A stretch of 64,000 nucleotides of DNA from Bradyrhizobium erythrophlei (lineage in GTDB: Bacteria; Pseudomonadota; Alphaproteobacteria; Rhizobiales; Xanthobacteraceae), in assembly GCF_900129505.1 (NCBI RefSeq), contig NZ_LT670818.1, positions 5,117,001-5,181,000 on the forward strand, in the 5' to 3' direction. The position numbers were made by a program, and so were the translations under genes. This document shows positions 9,898-18,044 of this stretch, one piece after another; position 1 is the first letter of the stretch, and each line of letters begins with the position of its first letter. Under the pieces are notes generated by a model that worked only from the letters and a program-made list of their open reading frames with translations, did no database searches and was not told the DNA's origin.

Positions 9898-10932
9898 ATG
9901 CGAACGAACGCAAACATTGAACTCGACGCCGGCACCAAGACGTTTGCTTCTGGCCTCCTGCCGGATTTGATAGCCACGTTGCGCCGCAGCCGTAAGGGCG
10001 ATCTCGTGGCCGTGATCAGCGGCGATCCAAGTATCGGCCCCGAGCTCGATGCATGGTGTCGCTTCACCCGCAACAGTTTGGTCGGCACAGCAGTCGAAGA
10101 CGGCCGCACCAGATGGGTGCTGCGGTACGGAGAGGCCCCTGAGAATGTGGGAGAAGATCGGCTCGTCGGCTCTCGCCTATGGCTTTACACCAACTTCGAC
10201 TGCAACTTGAGCTGCGACTATTGCTGCGTGCGCTCGTCACCCAAAGCTCCGCGGCGGGCGCTTGGTATCGAGCGGGTTCGACGGATCGCTGTCGAGGCGG
10301 TGGAGCTCGGCGTGAGCGAGATTTTTGTCACCGGCGGTGAGCCGTTCCTGCTGCCGGATATTGGCGAGATCCTTGCCGCCTGCGCTGCGGCTGCGCCGAC
10401 CACGGTCCTCACCAACGGCATGCTGTTTGCCGGACGTCGGCTCGAAACGCTGCGCGCGCTGCCGCGCGAGCGCGTGACTTTGCAGATTAGCCTCGACAGT
10501 CCAACGCCGGGGCGCCACGAGAGCCATCGTGGAATGGGGACATGGGCCCGCGCCTGGAAGGGGATCGAGCGGGCCGGCGCCGAGGGATTCCGGGTGCGAC
10601 TGGCGGCGACAGTGTCGACTGACACGGAGGCCGAAGAATTCCGCGGCTTTCTTGACGCCCATCACGTGAGCGAGGAGAACCGTGTGATCAGGCGAATTGC
10701 CCTGCGGGGCTCCGCCGCACAAGGCCTCGCCTTGGCAAAGGCAGACTTGATTCCTGAGGTGACGATTACGGCGGAAGGCGTGTTTTGGCATCCGGTCGGA
10801 GCTGAGGATGACGATCTGCTGGTCAGCCGCGAAATCTTTCCACTTGCCGAATCCTTCGCGGCCGTGCGCCGCGCCTTCGAGCGCGAACATGAGCATCAGC
10901 GCCGGTTGGCGATGATTTTCAATTGCGCCTGA
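9898..10932 (+). CDS. Radical SAM protein with N-terminal TusA-like domain
   Basis: A 344-residue fusion. Residues about 5-78 fit the TusA/SirA fold (GDLVAVISGDPSIGPELDAWCRFTRNSLVG, then a VLRYG end strand), but the catalytic CP motif of TusA is replaced (FASGLLPD). From about residue 92 it is a radical SAM enzyme: LWLYTNFDCNLSCDYCC gives the 4Fe-4S cysteines Cys102, Cys106 and Cys109, followed by the SAM-binding TGGEPFL and an LQISLDSP strand. No SPASM cluster is visible. GTG 9889 or ATG 9898 are both possible starts; neither has a clear binding site. It converges on the PhnD-like gene and lies next to the phosphorylase/glycosyltransferase operon, perhaps the same pathway. Reaction unknown. 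Confidence 0.8.
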   Translation: MRTNANIELDAGTKTFASGLLPDLIATLRRSRKGDLVAVISGDPSIGPELDAWCRFTRNSLVGTAVEDGRTRWVLRYGEAPENVGEDRLVGSRLWLYTNFDCNLSCDYCCVRSSPKAPRRALGIERVRRIAVEAVELGVSEIFVTGGEPFLLPDIGEILAACAAAAPTTVLTNGMLFAGRRLETLRALPRERVTLQISLDSPTPGRHESHRGMGTWARAWKGIERAGAEGFRVRLAATVSTDTEAEEFRGFLDAHHVSEENRVIRRIALRGSAAQGLALAKADLIPEVTITAEGVFWHPVGAEDDDLLVSREIFPLAESFAAVRRAFEREHEHQRRLAMIFNCA

Positions 10933-10962
10933 TAAAGGGCGGCCGGGTTTTGGCGCGTTAAT

Positions 10963-11808
10963 CTAGGCCGAAGGCTGCGTCAAAAAGCCTTGGTGTGCCG
11001 ATGCCTTTCGCAACTCGGCATACGCCGCAAGCTGCGGCGCAATCCATTGATGCAGCCCTTCTGCCTCGAGCACAGGCCGATGCGCGGGGTTGTCGTAACT
11101 CATCCCAAACAGTGCTTTGGCAAACTGCTGCTCCAACGAGGGGTCGAGATCCGAACGAGCAGTAAACATGCAGTGATTAAAAGGCGGCGAGGTCCAGATC
11201 TCCGTCAGCGCGCCTTCCGGCACCAGACGCTCGGTACGCACGGCATTCCAGAAGGGGCTGCCGATTGTGCCGGCATCGGCGCGGCCGTCGAGCACCGCGC
11301 GAACGACGTCGGACTCGCTTGTGCCCGTGTCACCATGCTTGCCGAGGTCGGTATCGAAGCGCAGCGTCCGGTAGTCTTTCCCCTCAACCAGTCCCTCGTG
11401 CTGCAGAAAATAAACCGGAAGGATTGCCGCATGGCCGCTGTCGCGGCTGCCGAGGGCCAGGGTGCGGTTTTTGAGATCGGCAAGCGTAGCGACAGGCCCC
11501 CCGGTGACCGCGACGATCTTGCTGGTCCAGCCCACATCAGTATCGCGCATCGCGATTGGTCGGCAACGGTGGTCGCTCCAGGCATCGGCCTGGATATAGG
11601 CGAGGTTCGTATTCCATCCGATGTCGATGCGCGGCAGCGGCTCACCGGGCATCGCGAGGAGGGCAGCGACCTGCGCCTCATAGCTCTGAAACAGCACTAC
11701 CTCGACGGGTAGACGCGCCTCCTCGTGAAAGTAGCGTCGCATGCCCTCCCAGATACTGACCACCTTCGGATGGTATGCGACGGCACCTAACCAAATCGTT
11801 CGGCTCAT
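10963..11808 (-). CDS. PhnD-like substrate-binding protein without signal peptide
   Basis: A protein of about 281 residues with the periplasmic-binding fold of the phosphate/phosphite/phosphonate (PhnD) group: WLGAVAYHPKVVSIWEGMRRYF at the N-terminus, IDIGWNTNLAYIQ, TLADLKNRTLALGSRDSGHAAILPVYFL, and a SYDNPAHRPVLEAEGLHQW C-terminal helix. The ATG at 11808, with GAGAAG upstream, begins the fold at once, so there is no leader; the ATG at 11841 adds only charged residues. Such proteins normally work outside the membrane, so this one may act in the cytosol or have another role. It is probably cotranscribed with the upstream acyl-CoA dehydrogenase-like gene. No ABC permease or ATPase is nearby. 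Confidence 0.75.
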   Translation of the reverse strand: MSRTIWLGAVAYHPKVVSIWEGMRRYFHEEARLPVEVVLFQSYEAQVAALLAMPGEPLPRIDIGWNTNLAYIQADAWSDHRCRPIAMRDTDVGWTSKIVAVTGGPVATLADLKNRTLALGSRDSGHAAILPVYFLQHEGLVEGKDYRTLRFDTDLGKHGDTGTSESDVVRAVLDGRADAGTIGSPFWNAVRTERLVPEGALTEIWTSPPFNHCMFTARSDLDPSLEQQFAKALFGMSYDNPAHRPVLEAEGLHQWIAPQLAAYAELRKASAHQGFLTQPSA

Positions 11809-11891
11809 GATTGCTTCTCGCCTATCAAGCTCTACGTCCAATTGTAATCAATCGCGATCCGAGCGCTGCCAGCGGCGCAGCGCTTCCTCAC

Positions 11892-13037
11892 TCAGAACAG
11901 CGGCATTCCCAAAAGTGCCTTGCCGATGAACTCGCGCAGCACATCGCCCGTCGGCGCCATAACGGCGCCCGCATGGGCATCGCGGAACAATCGCTCGATG
12001 GCCATATGCTTGGAAAACGCTGCGCCTCCGCACACCCGCATTGCCGCCGAGGTGACAGCGATTGCAACATCACCTGCCGACGCCTTAGTCTCAAGCACGC
12101 GCAGCATGGTGGTATCTCGGGGACGCTCGAGGTGATCGACGAGATCGTCGATCCGCGCCGCGAGCCCATCAGTTTCGATCTGCATCGTAGCAAGCTGCGC
12201 GCGGAGCGTTGGCAGGCTCTCTCCAAGGCTCTGACCCAAATGCTCGAAGCGAGCACTCTTGAGATGAGACACGGTCCCCGCCACCGCCGCCCGGCAAAGG
12301 CCCAGCGCGACTGCCGACGTTCCGAGGCTGAACAACGGAAGCACGATCTCCAGCATCGCCTTGAAGCCGGCGCCGTCATCGGTCAGCTGCAGACCGGGCG
12401 CCACCTCGCAATCATCGAGCATCATCGGCGCGGAAGCGTTGGCGCGCATCCCAAGACCATCCCATGGGCCCGCGACCGATAGTCCGGCCGTGCCGCCGGC
12501 GACGAGATAAAGGGTCGAATCCGTGGGAGTCTCACCTTCAGGAGCCAGCGCAGAGACAACATAGCTTTGCGCATAACCGGCGCTCGTTACCCATGATTTT
12601 TTGGCCGTGAGGTGCACATTTACAGCGTTGCGCTTTGCTCGCGATACGGGCGCCCAGAAGTGGCTGCGCGATCCGGCTTCGCTGAATGCCAGGGTGGTCA
12701 GGTGCTGTCCGGCCGAAATGTCCTTTAGCGTCTGCGCGACCGTGGCACCCGGACGGGCCGCCGCAATTGTTGCGGTAGCGCTCACATGCATCAGGTAAAC
12801 CATCGCGGCGGACGCGTCCGCCTCCGCGAGTGTCGCGATGACGGCCGCCAAGGTTCGCGGTCCCAGGGCCGAGCCACCCACCTCCGGGGGCAGCATGATC
12901 CCCAGCAATCCGGCCGGACCAAGGGCCGCGATTGCCTCGGACGAAAATCGACCTTCCTTGTCGTTTTGCCTGGCCGCTGGCGCGAGAATGCGATCGGCGA
13001 TTCCTTTGGCATTCGAAACTGCGATCTCGTGATTCAT
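11892..13037 (-). CDS. Acyl-CoA dehydrogenase-family flavoprotein
   Basis: The 381-residue protein has the family layout: a helical N-terminal domain (IAALGPAGLLGIMLPPEVGG), a beta domain with LAFSEAGSRSHFWAP and KKSWVTSAGYAQSYVV (flavin contact strand), and a C-terminal helical domain ending ITSAAMRVCGGAAFSKHMAIERLFRDAHAGAVMAPTGDVLREFIG. The GG-F/S-K...RDA region matches FAD-dependent acyl-CoA dehydrogenases and the related DszC/hydroxylase-like branch. The usual catalytic Glu cannot be placed with confidence, so it may be a monooxygenase-type relative. It is divergent from the phosphorylase operon and upstream of the PhnD-like gene. Confidence 0.75.
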   Translation of the reverse strand: MNHEIAVSNAKGIADRILAPAARQNDKEGRFSSEAIAALGPAGLLGIMLPPEVGGSALGPRTLAAVIATLAEADASAAMVYLMHVSATATIAAARPGATVAQTLKDISAGQHLTTLAFSEAGSRSHFWAPVSRAKRNAVNVHLTAKKSWVTSAGYAQSYVVSALAPEGETPTDSTLYLVAGGTAGLSVAGPWDGLGMRANASAPMMLDDCEVAPGLQLTDDGAGFKAMLEIVLPLFSLGTSAVALGLCRAAVAGTVSHLKSARFEHLGQSLGESLPTLRAQLATMQIETDGLAARIDDLVDHLERPRDTTMLRVLETKASAGDVAIAVTSAAMRVCGGAAFSKHMAIERLFRDAHAGAVMAPTGDVLREFIGKALLGMPLF

Positions 13038-13335
13038 GACGACCTCGATAACTAAGCGCTGCCTACCTCGTTCGAAATTGCCGAACCCGCCTGCTCTTGA
13101 TGCTCCGGGACCCGCACCATCGGATCAACCTAGCCAGCTTCGGGCACGGCAAACGATGGCCGCTCCGGTGGCGGGTGCGGGCACTGGGTCGTCGATATTT
13201 TTAGCTACTACGGCCTTCAAAGTCATCTTGTTACATCACTCGAAGTTTATTTTTTCATGACGCCGACCAGAGCTTTTCTCGTCCGAGCCGCAGCAAGCGG
13301 CCAGTGCTTGCTCGCTGTCGAGGAGGACGCTACCA
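13038..13335. promoter_or_regulatory. Divergent promoter region
   Basis: This 298-bp spacer separates the leftward dehydrogenase/PhnD-like genes from the rightward five-gene operon. It contains an AT-rich stretch near 13200-13258 suited to a promoter, and AGGAGG just before the ATG at 13336. No strong palindrome was found. Confidence 0.4.
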
Positions 13336-14184
13336 ATGGCCGGGGACTGCAAAAACGAGGCTTGTCTGGTGATGGCGGTCAATGACGGCGGGGTCCCGCC
13401 CATCCTCGCGCAGAAACATTACGCCCTCCCGTCGGCATTTACGCCGGAAAATCTGCTGCGCGAAGCGCGCAGGCAAAAGCAGATCGCACGCTCCGGCATC
13501 CCCGATATCTGCGTCCTCGACCCTGACGGCGACATATTGCGCAGCCTCCTTGCTCGTGGCGAGGCCCGGCTTGAAGCGGGATGGGCCTGCTATCATACCC
13601 AGCTCTACTCCTTCAGCCGCGGTGGCTTGGATTTCGGAATTGTCGGCTGCGCCGTCGGCGCCTCATTCGCGGTGCTGATCGCCGAGGAGATGTTCGCATC
13701 AGGCTGCAAGCTACTGATCAGCGTCACCTCCTCCGGACAGATCGTGCCGATACGGCCGCCGCCATATTTCATCACCATCGAACGCGCGCTGCGCGATGAG
13801 GGCACCAGCTATCACTATATGGCGGCGTCCGACTACTCCCACGCCGATGCCGGATTGATCTCGGCGCTCAAGGGCGCATTCGAGGAATTTCCCGTCCCGG
13901 TCCTCGCGGGCGCGACGTGGACAACAGATGCGCCGTTCCGTGAAACCCAGCTGGCGATCGATGCGATGGTCAAAAGGAATCTTATGGCGGTCGAAATGGA
14001 AGCCGCCGCGCTCTATGCGTTTGCGCAGGTCCGACAAAAGCCTGTGCTGTGTTTTGCACATGTGACAAATCAAATGGGACGGATCGACGGCGATTTTGAA
14101 AAGGGCGAGGCGGACGGTAGCCGTGACGCGCTGCAATTGATTGCGATCGCCGCCAAACGCCTGCGGTCCCGGTTCCTGCGATGA
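13336..14184 (+). CDS. Nucleoside phosphorylase (uridine phosphorylase-like)
   Basis: A 282-residue member of the PNP/UDP phosphorylase superfamily. It shows FGIVGCAVGASFAVLIAEEMFASGCKLLISVTSSGQI (phosphate-binding and core strands) and the VEMEAAALYAFA motif, whose Glu-Met-Glu contacts the ribose. These enzymes cleave the N-glycosidic bond of a nucleoside with phosphate, giving a base and sugar 1-phosphate. AGGAGG lies ahead of the ATG. Its stop overlaps the next start as ATGA. Being first in an operon with a transferase and a radical SAM enzyme, it may act on a radical-SAM-derived 5'-deoxyadenosyl adduct, as HpnG does in hopanoid synthesis; this is analogy only. Confidence 0.8.
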   Translation: MAGDCKNEACLVMAVNDGGVPPILAQKHYALPSAFTPENLLREARRQKQIARSGIPDICVLDPDGDILRSLLARGEARLEAGWACYHTQLYSFSRGGLDFGIVGCAVGASFAVLIAEEMFASGCKLLISVTSSGQIVPIRPPPYFITIERALRDEGTSYHYMAASDYSHADAGLISALKGAFEEFPVPVLAGATWTTDAPFRETQLAIDAMVKRNLMAVEMEAAALYAFAQVRQKPVLCFAHVTNQMGRIDGDFEKGEADGSRDALQLIAIAAKRLRSRFLR

Positions 14185-14885
14185 GCGTCGCGGCGATCGG
14201 GATCATTTGCAAGGCGCCGCAGCCCGGCCTCTCAAAGACACGGCTTGCGACGGCCATTGGCGCCGAGGCCGCTTCCGAACTGTCCGCGTGCTTTCTGCGC
14301 GACGTCGCCGTAGCAATCGAGGGGGTACCGGAGGCGCTCGGCAGGCGCGGCTACGGCGTTTATGCTCCGGCGGGAGCGGAACACAACATGCGGCAGCTGC
14401 TTCCAGCTGGGTTCGAGCTGCTGTTACAGGCTGGCGACGATCTCGGGCATGTGCTGCTTGGCGCGGCGCGTACGCTTCTCTCCTCCGGGCACGACTGTAT
14501 CCTGCTGGTCAATGGCGACAGCCCGACCCTGCCTCCCCGTTTTCTGGTCCAGGCTATTGAAACCCTGCGCGAGCCCGGCGACCGGATGGTGCTCGGGCCA
14601 GCGAGCGACGGCGGCTACTACCTCATCGGGCTGAAACATCCGCACCGGCAACTATTTACGCAAATCGCATGGGGAACGGACACCGTAGCTCGCAGCACCT
14701 GCGAGCGCGCTGCCGAAATCGGGCTTGCCACGACGCTGCTTCCGGAATGGTACGATGTCGACGACCTCAAAACGTTGCGTTGGCTGCAGGACGAATTGGC
14801 GGGCCATTCGACCCGCTTTCGTGCTGGCGGATTTGCTCCGGCGAGCCGTGCCTTTCTCAGGGCCGCGCCCGAGATAAACCCATGA
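14181..14885 (+). CDS. TIGR04282-type glycosyl/nucleotidyltransferase (DUF2064)
   Basis: A 234-residue GT-A-like enzyme. Visible motifs are KAPQPGLSKTRL near the N-terminus (nucleotide-binding loop), LVNGDSPTLPP near the middle, GPASDGGYYLIGL, and WYDVDDLKTL near the C-terminus. These are the marks of the DUF2064 family, whose members are annotated as rSAM-associated or arsenosugar-biosynthesis transferases. The true activity of most members is unproven, and the fold also resembles guanylyltransferases such as CofC. ATGA overlaps at both ends couple it to the phosphorylase and to the membrane glycosyltransferase. A sugar 1-phosphate from the phosphorylase could be its substrate. Confidence 0.82.
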   Translation: MSVAAIGIICKAPQPGLSKTRLATAIGAEAASELSACFLRDVAVAIEGVPEALGRRGYGVYAPAGAEHNMRQLLPAGFELLLQAGDDLGHVLLGAARTLLSSGHDCILLVNGDSPTLPPRFLVQAIETLREPGDRMVLGPASDGGYYLIGLKHPHRQLFTQIAWGTDTVARSTCERAAEIGLATTLLPEWYDVDDLKTLRWLQDELAGHSTRFRAGGFAPASRAFLRAAPEINP

Positions 14886-16255
14886 CGCCAACGCCGGGGA
14901 CTGTTGCGAGGCACTTTGGCCGACTGGCGCGCTTCGCCGACAACGCGTCTCCGCAGCTGCGGTTGGCCGGCATCGGTGCCGTCCTTGCCGCCCTGACCCT
15001 TGTAACCCCCTTCGCCTTCGAGACCGCCGGTGACAATGCCTACATTGCTCTGACCATCTCCGCAGGTCTGCTGACGATCGCGGCAACTCGCGTGGTCGAG
15101 CGCGTACCGCCGTATCGCGCGCTATGGCTGATCTTTGGACTTGGAATCCTGCTCAGAGCCTATCTGCTGCTATTCAACCCTCTACTTTCCAGTGACATCT
15201 ATCGCTACGTCTGGGACGGCAGGGTTCAGGCTGCCGGCATCAATCCCTACCGCTATTTCCCTGCCGACCAGGCACTGGCGTTTCTGCGCGACGCGGCGAT
15301 CTTTCCTCACATCAACCGGGCCGATACTGCCGTCACCATCTATCCTCCGGTGGCGCAATTTTTCTTCTTCATGGTCACGCGGATCGGTGAAAACGTGACC
15401 ACGATGCGTCTCGCGATGCTGGGCTGCGAGTTCGTCACCGTTGCACTGATCATGCTCCTGCTCCGGCGCATGAGCCGCCCGGTGACGCGCGTGATCGCCT
15501 ATCTCTGGCATCCGCTGCCCTTGTGGGAGATCGCCAACGGCGGTCACGTCGATGCGCTCATGGTTGCGCTGATGCTGCTCGGCATATGGATTGCCCTGAC
15601 CGGCCATGCGCTGCGCGGCGCCGCCTTGATCGCGTTTTCGGTGCTGGTAAAGCCATTTGCGGCGCCGGTGCTCGCCGGGATCTGGCGCCCGTGGGATTTC
15701 AAAATGCCGCTCGTTGTGATCGCCGCCATCGCGCTTTGCTATCTTCCCTATTTATCGGTCGGTTGGGGCGTTCTCGGATTCCTGACCAAAGGCTATCTCA
15801 CGGAAGAGGGGATCAGTGCCGGCTACGAGCTCTGGCCATTGTTGCTCTGGCGGCTTGTGTTTGGCGAGCATCGGGGGGATGTTGTCGGCTACGCCGTGCT
15901 GGCCGCGCTGGTCCTCCTGTTCGTGGGGCTCTCGGTGGCCCGCCGCTCTGATCGCACCATCGCCTCCAGCCTTGCCGACATCAACTTGCTGTTACTCATC
16001 ACCCTCCTGTTCCTGTCGCCCAACTATCCCTGGTATTTTCTCCTGGTTACGCCGTTTGTTTCCCTGGGTGGCTCCCCGCCAACATGGGTCGTTTCGATCG
16101 GAGCACTTCTGCTGTCCGAACAACTCGATTGGGATTTCTACATCCCAAGAATGGTGACCAAATCAGTTCTGTTCGGGGGCCTCTTGCTGGCCTGGGCCTG
16201 GATGGCCTGGAGGAGCCGCATGCAGCGGGTCGCAGACGCGGGGGCATCGCCATGA
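14882..16255 (+). CDS. GT-C type membrane glycosyltransferase (DUF2029/mannosyltransferase-like)
   Basis: About 457 residues with ten or more predicted membrane helices. After the first helices comes LLSSDIYRYVWDGRVQAAGINPYRYFP, which carries the acidic first-loop motif of GT-C enzymes, and AVTIYPPVAQFFF. Such proteins use a polyprenyl-phosphate sugar and act on the outer face of the membrane. The ATG at 14882 overlaps the previous TGA, and its own TGA overlaps the next ATG. The GT2 enzyme at the end of the operon could make the lipid-linked donor. Acceptor and sugar are unknown. Confidence 0.75.
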   Translation: MTPTPGTVARHFGRLARFADNASPQLRLAGIGAVLAALTLVTPFAFETAGDNAYIALTISAGLLTIAATRVVERVPPYRALWLIFGLGILLRAYLLLFNPLLSSDIYRYVWDGRVQAAGINPYRYFPADQALAFLRDAAIFPHINRADTAVTIYPPVAQFFFFMVTRIGENVTTMRLAMLGCEFVTVALIMLLLRRMSRPVTRVIAYLWHPLPLWEIANGGHVDALMVALMLLGIWIALTGHALRGAALIAFSVLVKPFAAPVLAGIWRPWDFKMPLVVIAAIALCYLPYLSVGWGVLGFLTKGYLTEEGISAGYELWPLLLWRLVFGEHRGDVVGYAVLAALVLLFVGLSVARRSDRTIASSLADINLLLLITLLFLSPNYPWYFLLVTPFVSLGGSPPTWVVSIGALLLSEQLDWDFYIPRMVTKSVLFGGLLLAWAWMAWRSRMQRVADAGASP

Positions 16256-17325
16256 GCTCTTCCGGGGAAGCACCGGGCTCGCACATCGATCCGCGCCGCT
16301 ATCACGAGTCGGTCACGGGCGAGCGCACGGAGGTCGCCCAACGTCCGCCGGTCTGCCTTTATCTGGAAGTGACCAACCGCTGTAACCTGCTGTGCACGAC
16401 CTGTCCCCGCACTTACGAGGAGCTGGAACCGCCGGCAGACATGAGCTGGGAGCTGTTCGCGTCGATTGTCGACCAGGTTCCCGATCTCGCGCGGGCGGTT
16501 CTGCACGGCGTTGGCGAGCCGATGCTGGTCGCAAATCTGCCGCGGATGGTTAGATACCTGAAAGACCGCAGCGCTTACGTCCTGTTCAACACCAATGGAA
16601 CGGTCCTCAGTGAGCGCAACGGCCGTGCGCTGATCGACGCTGGACTTGACGAACTGCGGGTGTCGCTCGACGCGTCAACCCGCGAGAGCTTCAAGGCGAT
16701 CCGCGGCAGGGATTATTTCGGCCGCATCCTCCGCAACGTGCGTGCGTTTCGCGAGCTGCAGGAGCGCGAGGGACACACTGCGCCGCGGGTTTCGGTTTGG
16801 CTTACTGGCCTCAGAGAGACCGTCGAGCAACTTCCTGCATTTGTCCAAGTTGCGGCCGAGATCGGTGTCAAAGAGGTCTACCTGCAACGGCTGGTGTTTT
16901 TCGCCGAATCCGCCATTGGCAAGGCACAGCCGGATCAGGCCCTGTTCGCGCGCCTGACGCAGGAAGAGGCGGTCTATCTGAAGCAGGCCGAGGATCTGGC
17001 GCGCTCCCTTGGCGTGACCTTCAGCGCGTCGGGCGCAGCGAGCGAGCCGGGCTTAAGCCTGAAAGGCAGCGGTGACGGTTCGCCGTGGTCACTTTGCCGG
17101 CGGCCGTGGTCGTTGATGTATTTCACAGCCAATGGCCGGGCCTTGCCGTGCTGTATCGCGCCGTTTTCGCAACACGGTTACGACAACTACACGCTCGGCC
17201 ATGCCGGGCACCAGTCCCTGCACGACATCTGGAACGGGAGCGCGTATCGGGACTTTCGTACGGCGCTGCTTTCAGAGAAGCCACCAGAAAGCTGCGCCAA
17301 TTGCGGCTTGCGCTGGAGCCTGTGA
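16252..17325 (+). CDS. Radical SAM/SPASM domain protein
   Basis: A 357-residue enzyme. CLYLEVTNRCNLLCTTCPRTY supplies the radical SAM cysteines Cys44, Cys48 and Cys51. GVGEPML is the SAM-binding turn and ELRVSLDAS the following strand. The C-terminal SPASM region has PWSLCRRPW...GRALPCCIAPF and ends ESCANCGLRW, enough cysteines for at least one auxiliary cluster. SPASM enzymes modify peptides, enzymes or small molecules such as sugars. No precursor peptide is seen nearby, so a small-molecule or carbohydrate substrate is more likely. It is coupled by ATGA overlap to the membrane transferase and by GTGA to the GT2 gene. Confidence 0.85.
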   Translation: MSSSGEAPGSHIDPRRYHESVTGERTEVAQRPPVCLYLEVTNRCNLLCTTCPRTYEELEPPADMSWELFASIVDQVPDLARAVLHGVGEPMLVANLPRMVRYLKDRSAYVLFNTNGTVLSERNGRALIDAGLDELRVSLDASTRESFKAIRGRDYFGRILRNVRAFRELQEREGHTAPRVSVWLTGLRETVEQLPAFVQVAAEIGVKEVYLQRLVFFAESAIGKAQPDQALFARLTQEEAVYLKQAEDLARSLGVTFSASGAASEPGLSLKGSGDGSPWSLCRRPWSLMYFTANGRALPCCIAPFSQHGYDNYTLGHAGHQSLHDIWNGSAYRDFRTALLSEKPPESCANCGLRWSL

Positions 17326-18044
17326 GCGAAGTGCCCGTCGTCTCGGCGGTAATTCCGTGCCTCGACGAGGAAACAGCTATCGGTAAGGTCGTGACTGCGG
17401 TGCTGGCACAGAATGTGAGCGAAGTCATCGTTGTCGACGGGGGCTCGCGAGACCGTACCGCCGAGCGGGCAGGGGCCGCCGGAGCTCGCGTCATTGTCGA
17501 GCCGCGCCGCGGCTACGGTCGTGCCATCCAGGCGGGCATTGCCGCTGTGCGGGACGATGCCGACATTCTCGTCTTCCTCGATGGCGACGGCAGTGATTCT
17601 GCGGAGTTCATCTCTGATCTGGTGTCGCCGATCACAGCCGGACAAGCCATCTTCGTTCTCGGCTCGCGGGTACGTGGTCCACGAGAGCCCGGCAGCCTGG
17701 CGCCACAGCAACTCGTCGCGGCCCATATCGGCGGGCTCCTCCTGCGCCTCGTCTATGGTGCAAGCTTCACTGACCTGTCGCCGTTTCGCGCTATCCGGCG
17801 GGATGAATTCATACGCCTCGGCATGAAGGAGCAGACCTATGGCTGGAACCTGGAAATGCTGATGCGGGTCGCGGCCGCCCGCTTGCCGGCACTGGAGATC
17901 GCGGTCGGGCAGCGGTGCCGGATCGGCGGGGTATCCAAGGTCTCCGGCAATCTCGCCGCCGGCATCAAGGCGGCCTGGTCCATCGCGGCGACGTTTGTTC
18001 GCCTCGCGCTCGAGCTGCGACGCCAGCCACCCTCCACCATGTGA
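17322..18044 (+). CDS. Glycosyltransferase family 2 (DPM1/GtrB-like)
   Basis: A 240-residue soluble GT-A enzyme beginning at GTG 17322, which overlaps the previous TGA. VSAVIPCLDEETAIGKVV is the nucleotide-sugar binding start, VIVVDGGSRDRT the first acidic motif, and VFLDGDGSD the DxD metal site. LSPFRAIRRDEF and YGWNLEMLMRVAA are typical of polyprenyl-phosphate mannosyl/glucosyltransferases. There is no C-terminal membrane pair, so it would work at the inner membrane surface or on a soluble acceptor. It ends at the tail of the convergent methyltransferase gene with no gap. Confidence 0.85.
   Translation: MSEVPVVSAVIPCLDEETAIGKVVTAVLAQNVSEVIVVDGGSRDRTAERAGAAGARVIVEPRRGYGRAIQAGIAAVRDDADILVFLDGDGSDSAEFISDLVSPITAGQAIFVLGSRVRGPREPGSLAPQQLVAAHIGGLLLRLVYGASFTDLSPFRAIRRDEFIRLGMKEQTYGWNLEMLMRVAAARLPALEIAVGQRCRIGGVSKVSGNLAAGIKAAWSIAATFVRLALELRRQPPSTM

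Noticed and set aside
13336..18044. Arsenosugar cluster as a firm call
   Set aside because: Only the TIGR04282 label points that way; no ArsM-type arsenite methyltransferase, ArsS or ars resistance gene is present.
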